Shown here in pieces: positions 1-5,926 of a DNA stretch of 5,926 nucleotides. Made by a program: the position numbers and the translations under genes. The stretch spans positions 11,880 to 17,805 of the forward strand of contig DHOG01000027.1 in assembly GCA_002410715.1 (NCBI GenBank). The letters run 5' to 3'. The DNA comes from Ruminococcaceae bacterium UBA5396 (lineage in GTDB: Bacteria; Bacillota; Clostridia; Oscillospirales; Acutalibacteraceae). The notes beneath the pieces were generated by a model. It had not been told where the DNA came from. It made no database searches and saw nothing but the letters and a program-made list of their open reading frames with translations. The stretch's first letter is position 1. Each line of letters starts with the position of its first letter.

Positions 1-34
1 TAACAATATACAAAGCGCGCTTTGTATATTGTTA
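1..34. terminator. Perfect 34-bp palindrome at the ymfH stop codon, probable intrinsic (possibly bidirectional) terminator
   Basis: The half-site TAACAATATACAAAGCG is followed at once by its exact reverse complement, giving a perfect 34-bp inverted repeat with no unpaired spacer. In RNA it would fold into a stem of about 15 bp with a GCGC turn. The TAA stop of ymfH (34-32) is the first codon of the palindrome, so the hairpin forms right at the end of the coding region. The 3' arm is T-rich (TTTGTATATTGTTA), as expected for an intrinsic terminator, and the symmetry would let it work in both directions. A uridine tract beyond the stem cannot be checked because the window ends at base 1. A binding site for a dimeric regulator of the next gene is the main alternative. 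Confidence 0.55.
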
Positions 35-1321
35 TTCAGGCAGTATAACCGATAATGACATCTGTTTTTCACCAAAACAGGCATCAAGCAGATGCTTCAC
101 CGCCAGCGGCGTGAGTGAGGCGGAGGCAGTTACCGCAGAAAACGGATCACGCCCGGCAAAAAAGTCAACAACCAGATTATCACCGATATTTCCAACGTCA
201 TTTAGTGCCGCGACCTGACGTCCGTATAAAGCGTTTTTCGCCGCTTCAAAATCAGCGGATGCAATGCCCTCACGGCGCAATCGATGGATTTCGCTGCAGA
301 TTTCTTTTGCAACAGTGTCGGGATCGGATGATTCGCCTGCGAACAGCCAAGCTCCGTAACCGGGACCGTCAAAATAATCAGAATCAAACGTTGCATTAAT
401 CAGCCCCTTTTCCATTAGGCTGTTGTAAAGGGGGGAGGACTGTCCGGCAAGAACCTCAAGCAGTACGCTCGCCGCAGCGAGCTCTTCCGGGGTTCGGGTG
501 CTGACACCGTCGGGAATATAATCCTTAAAACCCAAATAAAACAAAGGCTTTGATACCGGCATTTTCTTCTCAACACGCGGCTTTACAACTTCTGACGGCT
601 CGTCTGTTCCCGCCCGCCGAACTTGCTTATCTGCCGCCTGCTTTAGCGTACGGTTGGCAACTGACAGAACCTGTTCAGGGGTTACGTTTCCGGCAACAAC
701 CAGTACCATGTTATGAAGATTATAGAAGGTGTTATAGCAGCCGTAAAGCAGTTCGGGCGTTATTTTTGCAATCGATTCCACCGTGCCTGCAATCTCGATG
801 CGAACAGGGTGTTTGTGGTACATTGACCGGAACAGGTTAAAGAAAACCTGACGGTAAGGCGAATCCTCGCCCATGCGTATCTCCTGCCCGATGATACCTT
901 GTTCCTTTTGGACTGTTTCTTGGGTGAAATAAGGCGACTGAACGAAATCGAGAAGGATTTCAAGGGATTCTTCAAATTTATCTGTGCAGGTGAAAAGATA
1001 GGCAGTTCGGTCAAAGCTGGTATACGCGTTTGCGGAAGCGCCGGTTTTGGCATAGCGCTCAAAGGCGTCGTTGTCTTCATTCTCAAATAGTTTGTGCTCC
1101 AGATAATGGGCAATGCCGGCGGGTACCTCGGTGGGTTGGTTGTCTCCATCCTCATAAAACTGTGTGTCAATCGAGCCATAGCGTGTCCCAAAAATTGCAT
1201 AGGTGGAACGGTAGCCCTTTTTGGGGCATACAAATATTGTAAGACCGGTAGGGTGAACGGTTTTGAGGCATCGCTCACCGGTTTGCTTTTCGCTTATTTC
1301 CGCCCAGATACGATTATCCAT
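32..1321 (-). CDS. ymfH: YmfH-type M16 zinc peptidase (EF-P 5-aminopentanol modification-associated protein)
   Basis: This is a 429-residue protein of the M16B (pitrilysin/MPP-like) family, close to the usual YmfH length. The inverted zinc motif HYLEH lies at residues 72-76 (His72 and His76 as ligands, Glu75 as catalytic base). The downstream segment IIGQEIRMGEDSP (about 143-155) should provide the third ligand, Glu147 or Glu152. The stretch YHKHPVRIEIAGTVESI is typical of this subfamily. The C-terminal M16 half (about 260-429) keeps FYLGFKD but lacks the usual Arg/Tyr substrate-binding pair, having Met and Asn there. No signal peptide or membrane segment is seen, so it is probably cytoplasmic. 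The start chosen is ATG at 1321, six bases after AGGAGG; a TTG at 1342 in the same frame would place that site inside the gene. It overlaps ymfF by 8 bp, so the two are almost certainly co-expressed and co-assembled. The link to EF-P modification comes from family annotation and the B. subtilis ymfF-ymfH-ymfI cluster; the substrate is not known from this sequence. Some annotations spell the name YfmH. Confidence 0.9.
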   Translation of the reverse strand: MDNRIWAEISEKQTGERCLKTVHPTGLTIFVCPKKGYRSTYAIFGTRYGSIDTQFYEDGDNQPTEVPAGIAHYLEHKLFENEDNDAFERYAKTGASANAYTSFDRTAYLFTCTDKFEESLEILLDFVQSPYFTQETVQKEQGIIGQEIRMGEDSPYRQVFFNLFRSMYHKHPVRIEIAGTVESIAKITPELLYGCYNTFYNLHNMVLVVAGNVTPEQVLSVANRTLKQAADKQVRRAGTDEPSEVVKPRVEKKMPVSKPLFYLGFKDYIPDGVSTRTPEELAAASVLLEVLAGQSSPLYNSLMEKGLINATFDSDYFDGPGYGAWLFAGESSDPDTVAKEICSEIHRLRREGIASADFEAAKNALYGRQVAALNDVGNIGDNLVVDFFAGRDPFSAVTASASLTPLAVKHLLDACFGEKQMSLSVILPE

Positions 1322-2594
1322 TTCCGCCCTCCTCCCCGGCAAGCAGATATACTGCGCCGAGTTTCACACGCCGGGCAGCTTCAATTACTTGTTCTCGGGT
1401 AACCGAGCCGACCTCCTCTGCCGCCTTTTTGGGTGTTACGGTTTTGCTATCAAGGCTTTGTCCAAGATACCAATAAGAAAGCGATGACTGTTGATCACTA
1501 ATGGTCTGAAACTGATTTACAATACTGCGCCGCGCAGATTCAAGCTCTTCTTCCGAAAAAACACCGAGGCAGATGTTGTCCAGTTGTTTCAAAACCTCAT
1601 CGCGGGCGCGGGATGCATTTTTCTCCTCCACGCCGCTGTCAACCAGCAAAACATTGCCCAGTCGGTCATAGCTGGAGGAGCAATAATAGCAAAGGCTCAG
1701 CCGTTCGCGCACGTTTTTAAACAGAAGGGAATGGGGTGTGCCGCCCAAAAGGGCGTTTAGCAGCCGCAAAGAAGGGGTATCATCAGCCGTTGTGCCTACC
1801 GGGCGGAATCCCATCACCAGCTTGGATTGGTTGACATCCATCCGTTCGGTCACCTCCCGGACGTCATGTTGGGGATCCCAAGATGTTTTTTTTTCAGAGC
1901 CAATCGGAATACGACCCGAAACCGAGGCGATTCCTTTGCTGAATTCATCGACCGTCAGTTCATCCCCGCCGGCACCATGGTAAATCACGCGGATATGCGC
2001 TGAACGGAGCATGCTGCGCCACGCTTCAGCAGCGGCGTCGGACGTTAAAGCAGCCACACGGTCAATTGTACCATATCGGTTTACCGAGTAGCCTTGCCCT
2101 TCGCAAAGCACTTGTTCGCAGCGGTGGCGTGCATAAAGCCGCTTTTCGTTAATTTCGGACTGTATCAGCTCGATGAGGCAGCGCTTTTCCTGTTCGGTGT
2201 CGGACGGCAGAAAACCGCCGTTTTTCATAACAGGTTCAAAAATCATAGAGCCAAGCAATTCTGCACACTGTAAGGTCACTTTCTCGCCGTGCAGGGCGAA
2301 GCGGTCATCAATCGAAACTGCAGTGAGAACCATTGCCTGCCAGTTTCCGATACGGGAAACATCTCCTGAAATGCGCGCGCCGTACAGCTGATTCAAACGG
2401 CGCTGTAATGCTGCAAAGCTGGGATATTCCGCACTGCTTCTGCGAAGAAGAAAGGGTAAAATCGCATTCGCGGATGCAGTTTGTTGGCTTAAGGGAAGCA
2501 GAAATGCAACCGAAAGCCTTGCGGTTTTAAACCTATCATCATTTATGCCGATGTAATCGGCACCTGACGAAATCGTACGCTGTAATGGCCGCAA
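1314..2594 (-). CDS. ymfF: YmfF-type M16-like protein, zinc-motif-free partner of YmfH
   Basis: This 426-residue protein has the two-lobed M16B architecture. The N-terminal lobe (about 1-210) contains ILPFLLRRSSAEYPSFAAL where active peptidases carry HxxEH, so it has no metal site and cannot be a zinc protease on its own. The C-terminal lobe (about 215-426) has strong family signatures: MDVNQSKLVMGFR near 252-264, GGTPHSLLFKNVRERLSLCYY at 284-304, and LLVDSGVE at 316-323. Arg296 and Tyr303 match the Arg/Tyr pair that holds the substrate backbone in M16 enzymes, which YmfH lacks. The TTG start at 2594 is supported by AAAGGAG eight bases upstream. It is the first gene of the ymfF-ymfH pair, with its own promoter in the gap to its right. 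Its TAA stop lies within the first codons of ymfH. Its role is inferred to be the structural and substrate-binding half of a YmfF-YmfH complex, annotated in the family as linked to EF-P 5-aminopentanol modification. AlbE/AlbF-type bacteriocin-processing pairs are related, but the adjacent sequence match favours YmfF. Confidence 0.88.
   Translation of the reverse strand: MRPLQRTISSGADYIGINDDRFKTARLSVAFLLPLSQQTASANAILPFLLRRSSAEYPSFAALQRRLNQLYGARISGDVSRIGNWQAMVLTAVSIDDRFALHGEKVTLQCAELLGSMIFEPVMKNGGFLPSDTEQEKRCLIELIQSEINEKRLYARHRCEQVLCEGQGYSVNRYGTIDRVAALTSDAAAEAWRSMLRSAHIRVIYHGAGGDELTVDEFSKGIASVSGRIPIGSEKKTSWDPQHDVREVTERMDVNQSKLVMGFRPVGTTADDTPSLRLLNALLGGTPHSLLFKNVRERLSLCYYCSSSYDRLGNVLLVDSGVEEKNASRARDEVLKQLDNICLGVFSEEELESARRSIVNQFQTISDQQSSLSYWYLGQSLDSKTVTPKKAAEEVGSVTREQVIEAARRVKLGAVYLLAGEEGGNG
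1328..1333 (-). promoter_or_regulatory. Ribosome binding site of ymfH, inside the end of ymfF
   Basis: AGGAGG (minus strand) stands six bases before ATG at 1321, an ideal Shine-Dalgarno arrangement. It lies within the last codons of ymfF (those for Glu-Glu-Gly), and the ymfF stop follows inside the overlap ATGGATAA. This decides the ymfH start in favour of ATG 1321 over TTG 1342 and implies translational coupling. Confidence 0.85.
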
Positions 2595-2602
2595 TCTATC
2601 AA

Positions 2603-2609
2603 CTCCTTT
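2603..2609 (-). promoter_or_regulatory. Ribosome binding site of ymfF
   Basis: AAAGGAG on the minus strand lies eight bases before the TTG start codon at 2594. A second TTG directly abutting the site (2602-2600) is too close and in another frame. The good spacing makes the rare TTG start believable. Confidence 0.8.
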
Positions 2610-2620
2610 AATGACTAAAT

Positions 2621-2660
2621 CATTGGGTTAAATCCCACGCCTTTCAGGCGAAACCCAATG
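2621..2660 (-). promoter_or_regulatory. Nested hairpin in the ymfF leader just upstream of the ribosome binding site
   Basis: CATTGGGTT (2621-2629) is an exact reverse complement of AACCCAATG (2652-2660). Within it, CGCCT (2638-2642) pairs with AGGCG (2646-2650) around a 3-base loop. The two stems are joined by 8 unpaired bases on one side and one on the other. The structure ends 11 bases before the ymfF Shine-Dalgarno sequence, so it may affect translation or mRNA stability of ymfFH. There is no U tract after it, so it is not a classic terminator. It could also be a second dispersed palindromic element. Confidence 0.5.
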
Positions 2661-2707
2661 AATAACATGCGGTGATAAAGCGAATTAAAAATGCTCAATA
2701 AACCAAC

Positions 2708-2730
2708 GGCGGGATGAAGGCATTCCCGCC
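2708..2730. repeat. GC-rich palindrome, possible dispersed intergenic repeat
   Basis: GGCGGGA (2708-2714) pairs with TCCCGCC (2724-2730) around a 9-base loop that can add two more pairs (TG with CA). It is markedly GC-rich inside an AT-rich gap. Together with the flanking TGTAGGGCGGGAATGCC on the minus strand, it looks like short palindromic elements scattered between genes in some clostridia; that resemblance is from memory and untested. As a terminator of the upstream gene it is weak, because the nearest T run on the minus strand (2691-2687) is about 16 bases away and the proposed ymfF promoter lies upstream of it. Confidence 0.45.
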
Positions 2731-2780
2731 CTACATTCCGTGTTGCGATTGAATTATACGTTTTCAAGCCGTTGCCAGTT

Positions 2781-2809
2781 ATTATACCAAAATATACTAA
2801 GAATGAAAA
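2781..2809 (-). promoter_or_regulatory. Sigma-A-type promoter with extended -10, driving ymfF-ymfH
   Basis: On the minus strand TATAAT (2786-2781) is a perfect -10 box, preceded by TGG (2789-2787), the extended -10 motif. TTTTCA (2809-2804) is 17 bases upstream and matches four of six bases of TTGACA. Transcription would begin near 2774. A second TATAAT (2758-2753) lies 22 bases further on, but it has neither a reasonable -35 box nor a TG extension. Confidence 0.65.
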
Positions 2810-2859
2810 GTTAAAATTTAATAAATAAAAATCGGCAGAAGATTTGCGGTATACCCCGG

Positions 2860-5800
2860 TTATTCCGGTTGCGCTACTGTCAGGACCACATCATGGAAAT
2901 TTCCGTCCAAAGGAACAAAGGGAGCGGATACGCCGTCTACCCTCAGCTCGGGTGAACCTCGCCTAATATGGATGTCTAAAGTCGTATTGTTCAGTTTGAG
3001 CGAAACATTCACGTCACTCCAGTCTGACGGAAGATGTGGATGCAGCTCGAGACGATCGCCATGGGGTATCAATCCAAGAAGATGGCGTATGATGGCGGTA
3101 TAAAGCCAGCTTGCCGAGCCTGTATACTGTGTCCAGCCCGCCCTGCCGGGGCATTCGGGATGGGCATATACATCGCCCGCCAACGCATAGGGCTCCCCTT
3201 TGTAGCGATCTCCCAGGCCACTTGTATACTTGTGTGCCGTACTGAGAAGCTTTAGAAGCTCAAAGCCCTCGTCGGCACGGCCGGATTCCAGCAGCGCGAT
3301 CGCCAGCCAGGTTGCCGCATGGGTGTATTGTCCACCGTTTTCACGAAGACCGGGTGGATATGCCGTGATATATCCCACAGGACGGCGGCGGTCATCCTGC
3401 CTTGGGGTCGCGTTGGAACGCGAAAAAGGTGGGGCCAACAGCTTGACAATGCCATTCTCACGATCAACAAGAAGTTTGAGTGCTGTATCAAGTGCGATAT
3501 TGGTGCGTTCCTGAGGAAGACCGCATAAAACCGAAAAGCTTTGCGGCAGGCTATCAATTTCACATTCACTGTTGCCACGGATGCCAAGCGGTGTACCGTC
3601 ATCAAAATATGCCCGAATATAGCGATCTTCGGCAAAGCACGCATCGGCGGCATGCCGGTAATCAGCGGCGTTTTTTCGGTATTGCGTGGCTCGTTCGGTG
3701 TCTCCGCGCCGTTCGCAGATCACTGCAAACCGGTCAAGCGTGATGGCAAGAAACATTGCTAGCCACACGCTTTCCCCTCGGCCTTTAATCCCAATCAGGC
3801 TGAATCCATCATTCCAGTCTCCCGATCCGATCAACGGCAGTCCATGTCCACCGTGTGTTGAAGCTCGCTCAATTGCACGCAGGCAATGTTCGTAGAGCGA
3901 GCTTGTATAGTCGGTGCGGTCGGGCTTGAAATATCGATCCTTTTCTTCGTGACGGAGCGGTTCTGCGGTGAGCCATCCCACCTGTTCATCCAAAACCGAA
4001 TGATCGCCGGTAAATTCCACATATTCTGACGCTGCAAAGGGGAGCCATACCAGGTCATCGGAATAACGGGTTCTGACGCCCTGAAACATTCCGGGCATTT
4101 GATACCACCAGTGAAGGACATCTCCTTCTTCAAACTGGACTGACGCACAGCGCAAAAGCTGATCGCGGATGATTTTGGGCTTAAACCACAGAGTAGCAAG
4201 GGAATCCTGCAGCTGGTCGCGGAAGCCCCATGCACCGCTGCACTGATAGAATCCTGTTCTGGCATAGATTCTGCACACCAGCGCCTGCCACGGCAGCCAG
4301 TGCGATGCCATGGCATTCAGCAGCGGGTCAGGCGTGCGAATTTTCGGCAGATCAAGATTTATTTGGGGGGCATCTTTGGCTAAGGCAGGCAGATGCAACG
4401 CAGAATTACAGGCACTTTCGGATTCGGTTTCCTCGGCAAAGCCGAGTACAAAGGTGATATTCTCCTGTCTTCGAGGCGGCAGTCTTCGGCGGATAATCAC
4501 TGCGGCGCAGGGATCCGGTAGAGGCGAAAGTGTCCCGCCGGACCAGCTTCCGGTAAGGAAACTGCCGCGGTCGCAGTCGCATCCATCTGCTCCGCCGAGA
4601 GCGGTTAAAATCGCGCTTCCCTTTACTTTGGAGAATGGGTTTCGAAACAGCAGCGAGCCGTTTTCCCAATGCGCCACAGTGTGACGCGCATTGCCTCGGT
4701 TTACGCCGAGAACCGGTTCGGTGTAATATGCAGCCTGCATGTCCATCTCCTCATCTCCTGTATTTTCAACCGTCAGTTCAACTTCCTTCCATGAGCCGTT
4801 TTCCGGAACTTTGACGGTTACAATGGTGCTGATCACGCCACAGCGTCCGGTATAACGCGCATATCCGTTACCGAATTCCGGCCTTGATCCCCAAACCGTG
4901 TCGTAAATTTTTCCGCCCAGCTTCAGCAGCAGCATTTCCCCCCGGTTATCCGATGCCGTATCGTTTGTCCATGGCGTCAGCTTGTTTTCACGGGAGTTGA
5001 CCGCCCATGTGAAGCCCAAGGCCTGATTAGAAACAAGGGTGCCGAAGCTTTGATTGGCAAGAACATGGCACCAAGGAAGCCGTGGATGTCCGGTGATTGT
5101 GAATCGGTCTGCTTGAAACTGACCGCCGCTGATGACGGTTACAGGTTCATCTCCGGTGTTGGCAGGCTCTGAAGTATGAGATGCCGCCGGTTCTGCCGGT
5201 AGGATGGGAGCAGCATGGTAATCGGCCGGCGGTATACCTGCGCGTTTCAGATCCCGCGATCCGCTGTGTGCGCAAACAGCCATTAGCAATGCAAGCGCAT
5301 CTTCTCCATGATTGACCAGGTTTATTGGGTGTATGCCGCCTCGTTTTCCCAGCACCTCACTGCATCCGGCGTTACGAGCCGCTTCACGGAGCGCCTCCAG
5401 AATGGGTGCATTATATTCGCCCCCCTCATGATAGGCAATGGCGATTTCGGTAACCACACCGCCGAGCAGCAGAGATCGATGCAGGCGCATATAGGGTTCG
5501 GCGCGGGACGCGTCTGCCGCATTGTGGATTTCAATCAAAATGATGGGATAGTCGCCCGAAATACCAAGCGCCCAGAGCGCCTCTTGTCCCCGTGTGTTTT
5601 CGCGTGCGGCAGTAGCCCACTCCCGAAGCATGCGTGGGGGATAAAACAAATCGGGGAGAATCTGAGCGGCAAGATCGGCTTCAACTCCACCGAAGGGTGA
5701 GGGTGCAGCGCTGCTGCCTGACAGCAAGCCTTCCCTTCGCACTTCAATCAGACGATTTGCTGCTTGGTCTCTGGTTGGGGCGGCTGTAAGAACAAGGGTT

Positions 5801-5926
5801 ACCGATCGTTGAGTGTGGGGAGGCAGCTCCAGCTTGACGCGGATAGCAACCGCACAATCGGGAATTCCTTCACCTGATGAAGAAAACGGTTTGCTAATAG
5901 CGTTTAGTAGGGATGAGATTCCCAGT
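2860..5926 (-). CDS. Cyclic beta-1,2-glucan synthase-like (NdvB/Cgs type) GH94 protein, C-terminal part, 5' end beyond window
   Basis: The frame is open from the right edge to TAA at 2862-2860, giving 1,021 visible residues. The GTG at 5742 is internal, since family-like sequence (CAVAIRVKLELPP, then LTAAPTRDQA) continues upstream of it. Domains in order: the end of a first beta-sandwich (to about 5700); a helical linker with ALWALGISGD (5580-5551); an Ala/Pro/Thr linker (about 5232-5134); a GH94 N-terminal beta-sandwich (about 5130-4380) with FTWAVNSRENKLTPWTND; the (alpha/alpha)6 barrel (about 4335-3073) with GVRTRYSDD (4080-4054), GDWNDG (3822-3805), RENGGQYTH (3345-3319) and YTGSASW (3126-3106); and a short C-terminal beta domain. 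In GH94 the Asp of WND is the expected general acid, and the His of QYTH and the Ser of TGS match phosphate-binding positions, so phosphorolysis looks possible. In known Cgs proteins this region acts on beta-1,2-glucan and sets ring size, attached to a membrane GT84 synthase. A stand-alone 1,2-beta-oligoglucan phosphorylase is the alternative, but the preceding extra beta-sandwich favours the Cgs type. Confidence 0.85.
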   Translation of the reverse strand, partial: LGISSLLNAISKPFSSSGEGIPDCAVAIRVKLELPPHTQRSVTLVLTAAPTRDQAANRLIEVRREGLLSGSSAAPSPFGGVEADLAAQILPDLFYPPRMLREWATAARENTRGQEALWALGISGDYPIILIEIHNAADASRAEPYMRLHRSLLLGGVVTEIAIAYHEGGEYNAPILEALREAARNAGCSEVLGKRGGIHPINLVNHGEDALALLMAVCAHSGSRDLKRAGIPPADYHAAPILPAEPAASHTSEPANTGDEPVTVISGGQFQADRFTITGHPRLPWCHVLANQSFGTLVSNQALGFTWAVNSRENKLTPWTNDTASDNRGEMLLLKLGGKIYDTVWGSRPEFGNGYARYTGRCGVISTIVTVKVPENGSWKEVELTVENTGDEEMDMQAAYYTEPVLGVNRGNARHTVAHWENGSLLFRNPFSKVKGSAILTALGGADGCDCDRGSFLTGSWSGGTLSPLPDPCAAVIIRRRLPPRRQENITFVLGFAEETESESACNSALHLPALAKDAPQINLDLPKIRTPDPLLNAMASHWLPWQALVCRIYARTGFYQCSGAWGFRDQLQDSLATLWFKPKIIRDQLLRCASVQFEEGDVLHWWYQMPGMFQGVRTRYSDDLVWLPFAASEYVEFTGDHSVLDEQVGWLTAEPLRHEEKDRYFKPDRTDYTSSLYEHCLRAIERASTHGGHGLPLIGSGDWNDGFSLIGIKGRGESVWLAMFLAITLDRFAVICERRGDTERATQYRKNAADYRHAADACFAEDRYIRAYFDDGTPLGIRGNSECEIDSLPQSFSVLCGLPQERTNIALDTALKLLVDRENGIVKLLAPPFSRSNATPRQDDRRRPVGYITAYPPGLRENGGQYTHAATWLAIALLESGRADEGFELLKLLSTAHKYTSGLGDRYKGEPYALAGDVYAHPECPGRAGWTQYTGSASWLYTAIIRHLLGLIPHGDRLELHPHLPSDWSDVNVSLKLNNTTLDIHIRRGSPELRVDGVSAPFVPLDGNFHDVVLTVAQPE

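Larger units (their letters stand above)
2595..2859 (-). other. Intergenic region and ymfF 5' leader
   Basis: This 265-bp gap separates the stop of the GH94-type gene from the ymfF start and carries no credible gene. In the minus-strand direction it holds, in order: an AT-rich stretch after the upstream stop, an extended -10 promoter, a GC-rich palindrome, a nested hairpin, and the ymfF ribosome binding site. The leader would be about 180 nt if transcription starts near 2774. No convincing terminator for the upstream gene is visible: only a weak 5-bp stem (AAATC/GATTT, about 2829-2845) sits before a T-rich run, so some read-through into ymfFH is possible. I do not recognise a known riboswitch class. 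Confidence 0.7.

Noticed and set aside
760..1278. 172-codon open frame on the minus strand within ymfH, plus shorter plus-strand frames over both M16 genes
   Set aside because: They lie in alternative frames of clearly conserved genes, have low-complexity, Pro/Ser/Arg-rich translations, and show no recognisable domain or good ribosome binding site.
2704..2774. 7-bp inverted repeat CAACGGC (2704-2710) and GCCGTTG (2768-2774) that might form an alternative leader fold competing with the GC-rich hairpin
   Set aside because: A 7-bp match within a region of this size is expected by chance about once or twice, and no terminator/antiterminator logic follows from it.
2595..2859. Riboswitch or small RNA in the ymfF leader
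   Set aside because: The hairpins are simple palindromes. I see no conserved core of a known riboswitch class, and no terminator hairpin with a U tract.
2829..2870. Possible terminator of the GH94-type gene: CCGG repeats, GGTATACC palindrome and the AAATC/GATTT stem
   Set aside because: The stems are only 4-5 bp, the GGTATACC palindrome leaves no loop, and only the weak A/T stem is followed by T-rich sequence. Not strong enough to list as a feature.
3252..4316. Antisense and out-of-frame open frames over the GH94 barrel (for example 3252-3653, 3831-4316 and 3230-3514)
   Set aside because: They are shadows of a strongly conserved catalytic domain at about 50% GC; their translations have no family resemblance.
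2860..5742. GTG at 5742 as the true start of a 960-residue protein
   Set aside because: No good Shine-Dalgarno sequence precedes it, and family-like coding sequence continues without a stop to the window edge.

Overview
This 5.9 kb window has about 50% GC and three protein-coding genes, all on the minus strand. It looks like chromosomal DNA of a low- to mid-GC Gram-positive bacterium, most likely a clostridium (Oscillospiraceae/Ruminococcaceae type is a guess). The reasons are the adjacent ymfF-ymfH pair of M16-family proteins, strong AGGAGG-type ribosome binding sites, a TTG start codon and a sigma-A-like extended -10 promoter. I see no mobile element, CRISPR array, tRNA or rRNA.

Layout in the direction of transcription (right to left): (1) From the right edge (5926) to 2860 runs the C-terminal 1,021 residues of a very large carbohydrate-active protein. 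It matches the back half of cyclic beta-1,2-glucan synthases (NdvB/Cgs type): the tail of one beta-sandwich domain, the conserved GISGD linker, a second GH94 beta-sandwich, the (alpha/alpha)6 catalytic barrel with GDWNDG, and a small C-terminal beta domain. The frame stays open to the edge, so the 5' end, and any GT84 synthase domain, lies outside the window. (2) A 265-bp AT-rich gap (2595-2859) holds a good promoter for the downstream pair, two hairpin-forming palindromes in the resulting ~180-nt leader, and a clear ribosome binding site. (3) ymfF (2594-1314) starts at TTG and encodes an M16-like protein without the zinc motif. (4) ymfH (1321-32) overlaps ymfF by 8 bp, is translationally coupled to it, and carries the HxxEH zinc motif. 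(5) A perfect 34-bp palindrome (1-34) begins exactly at the ymfH stop codon and is probably its transcription terminator.

The two M16 proteins appear to make one split-site heterodimeric peptidase: YmfH supplies the metal site and YmfF supplies an Arg/Tyr pair that YmfH lacks. In public annotation the family is linked to 5-aminopentanol modification of elongation factor P. The glucan enzyme acts in a different process. The promoter in the gap suggests that its neighbourhood with ymfFH does not reflect a shared operon. No wholly new system is evident. The most interesting points are the split peptidase active site, the structured ymfF leader, the edge palindrome and the divergent substrate loops of the GH94 enzyme.
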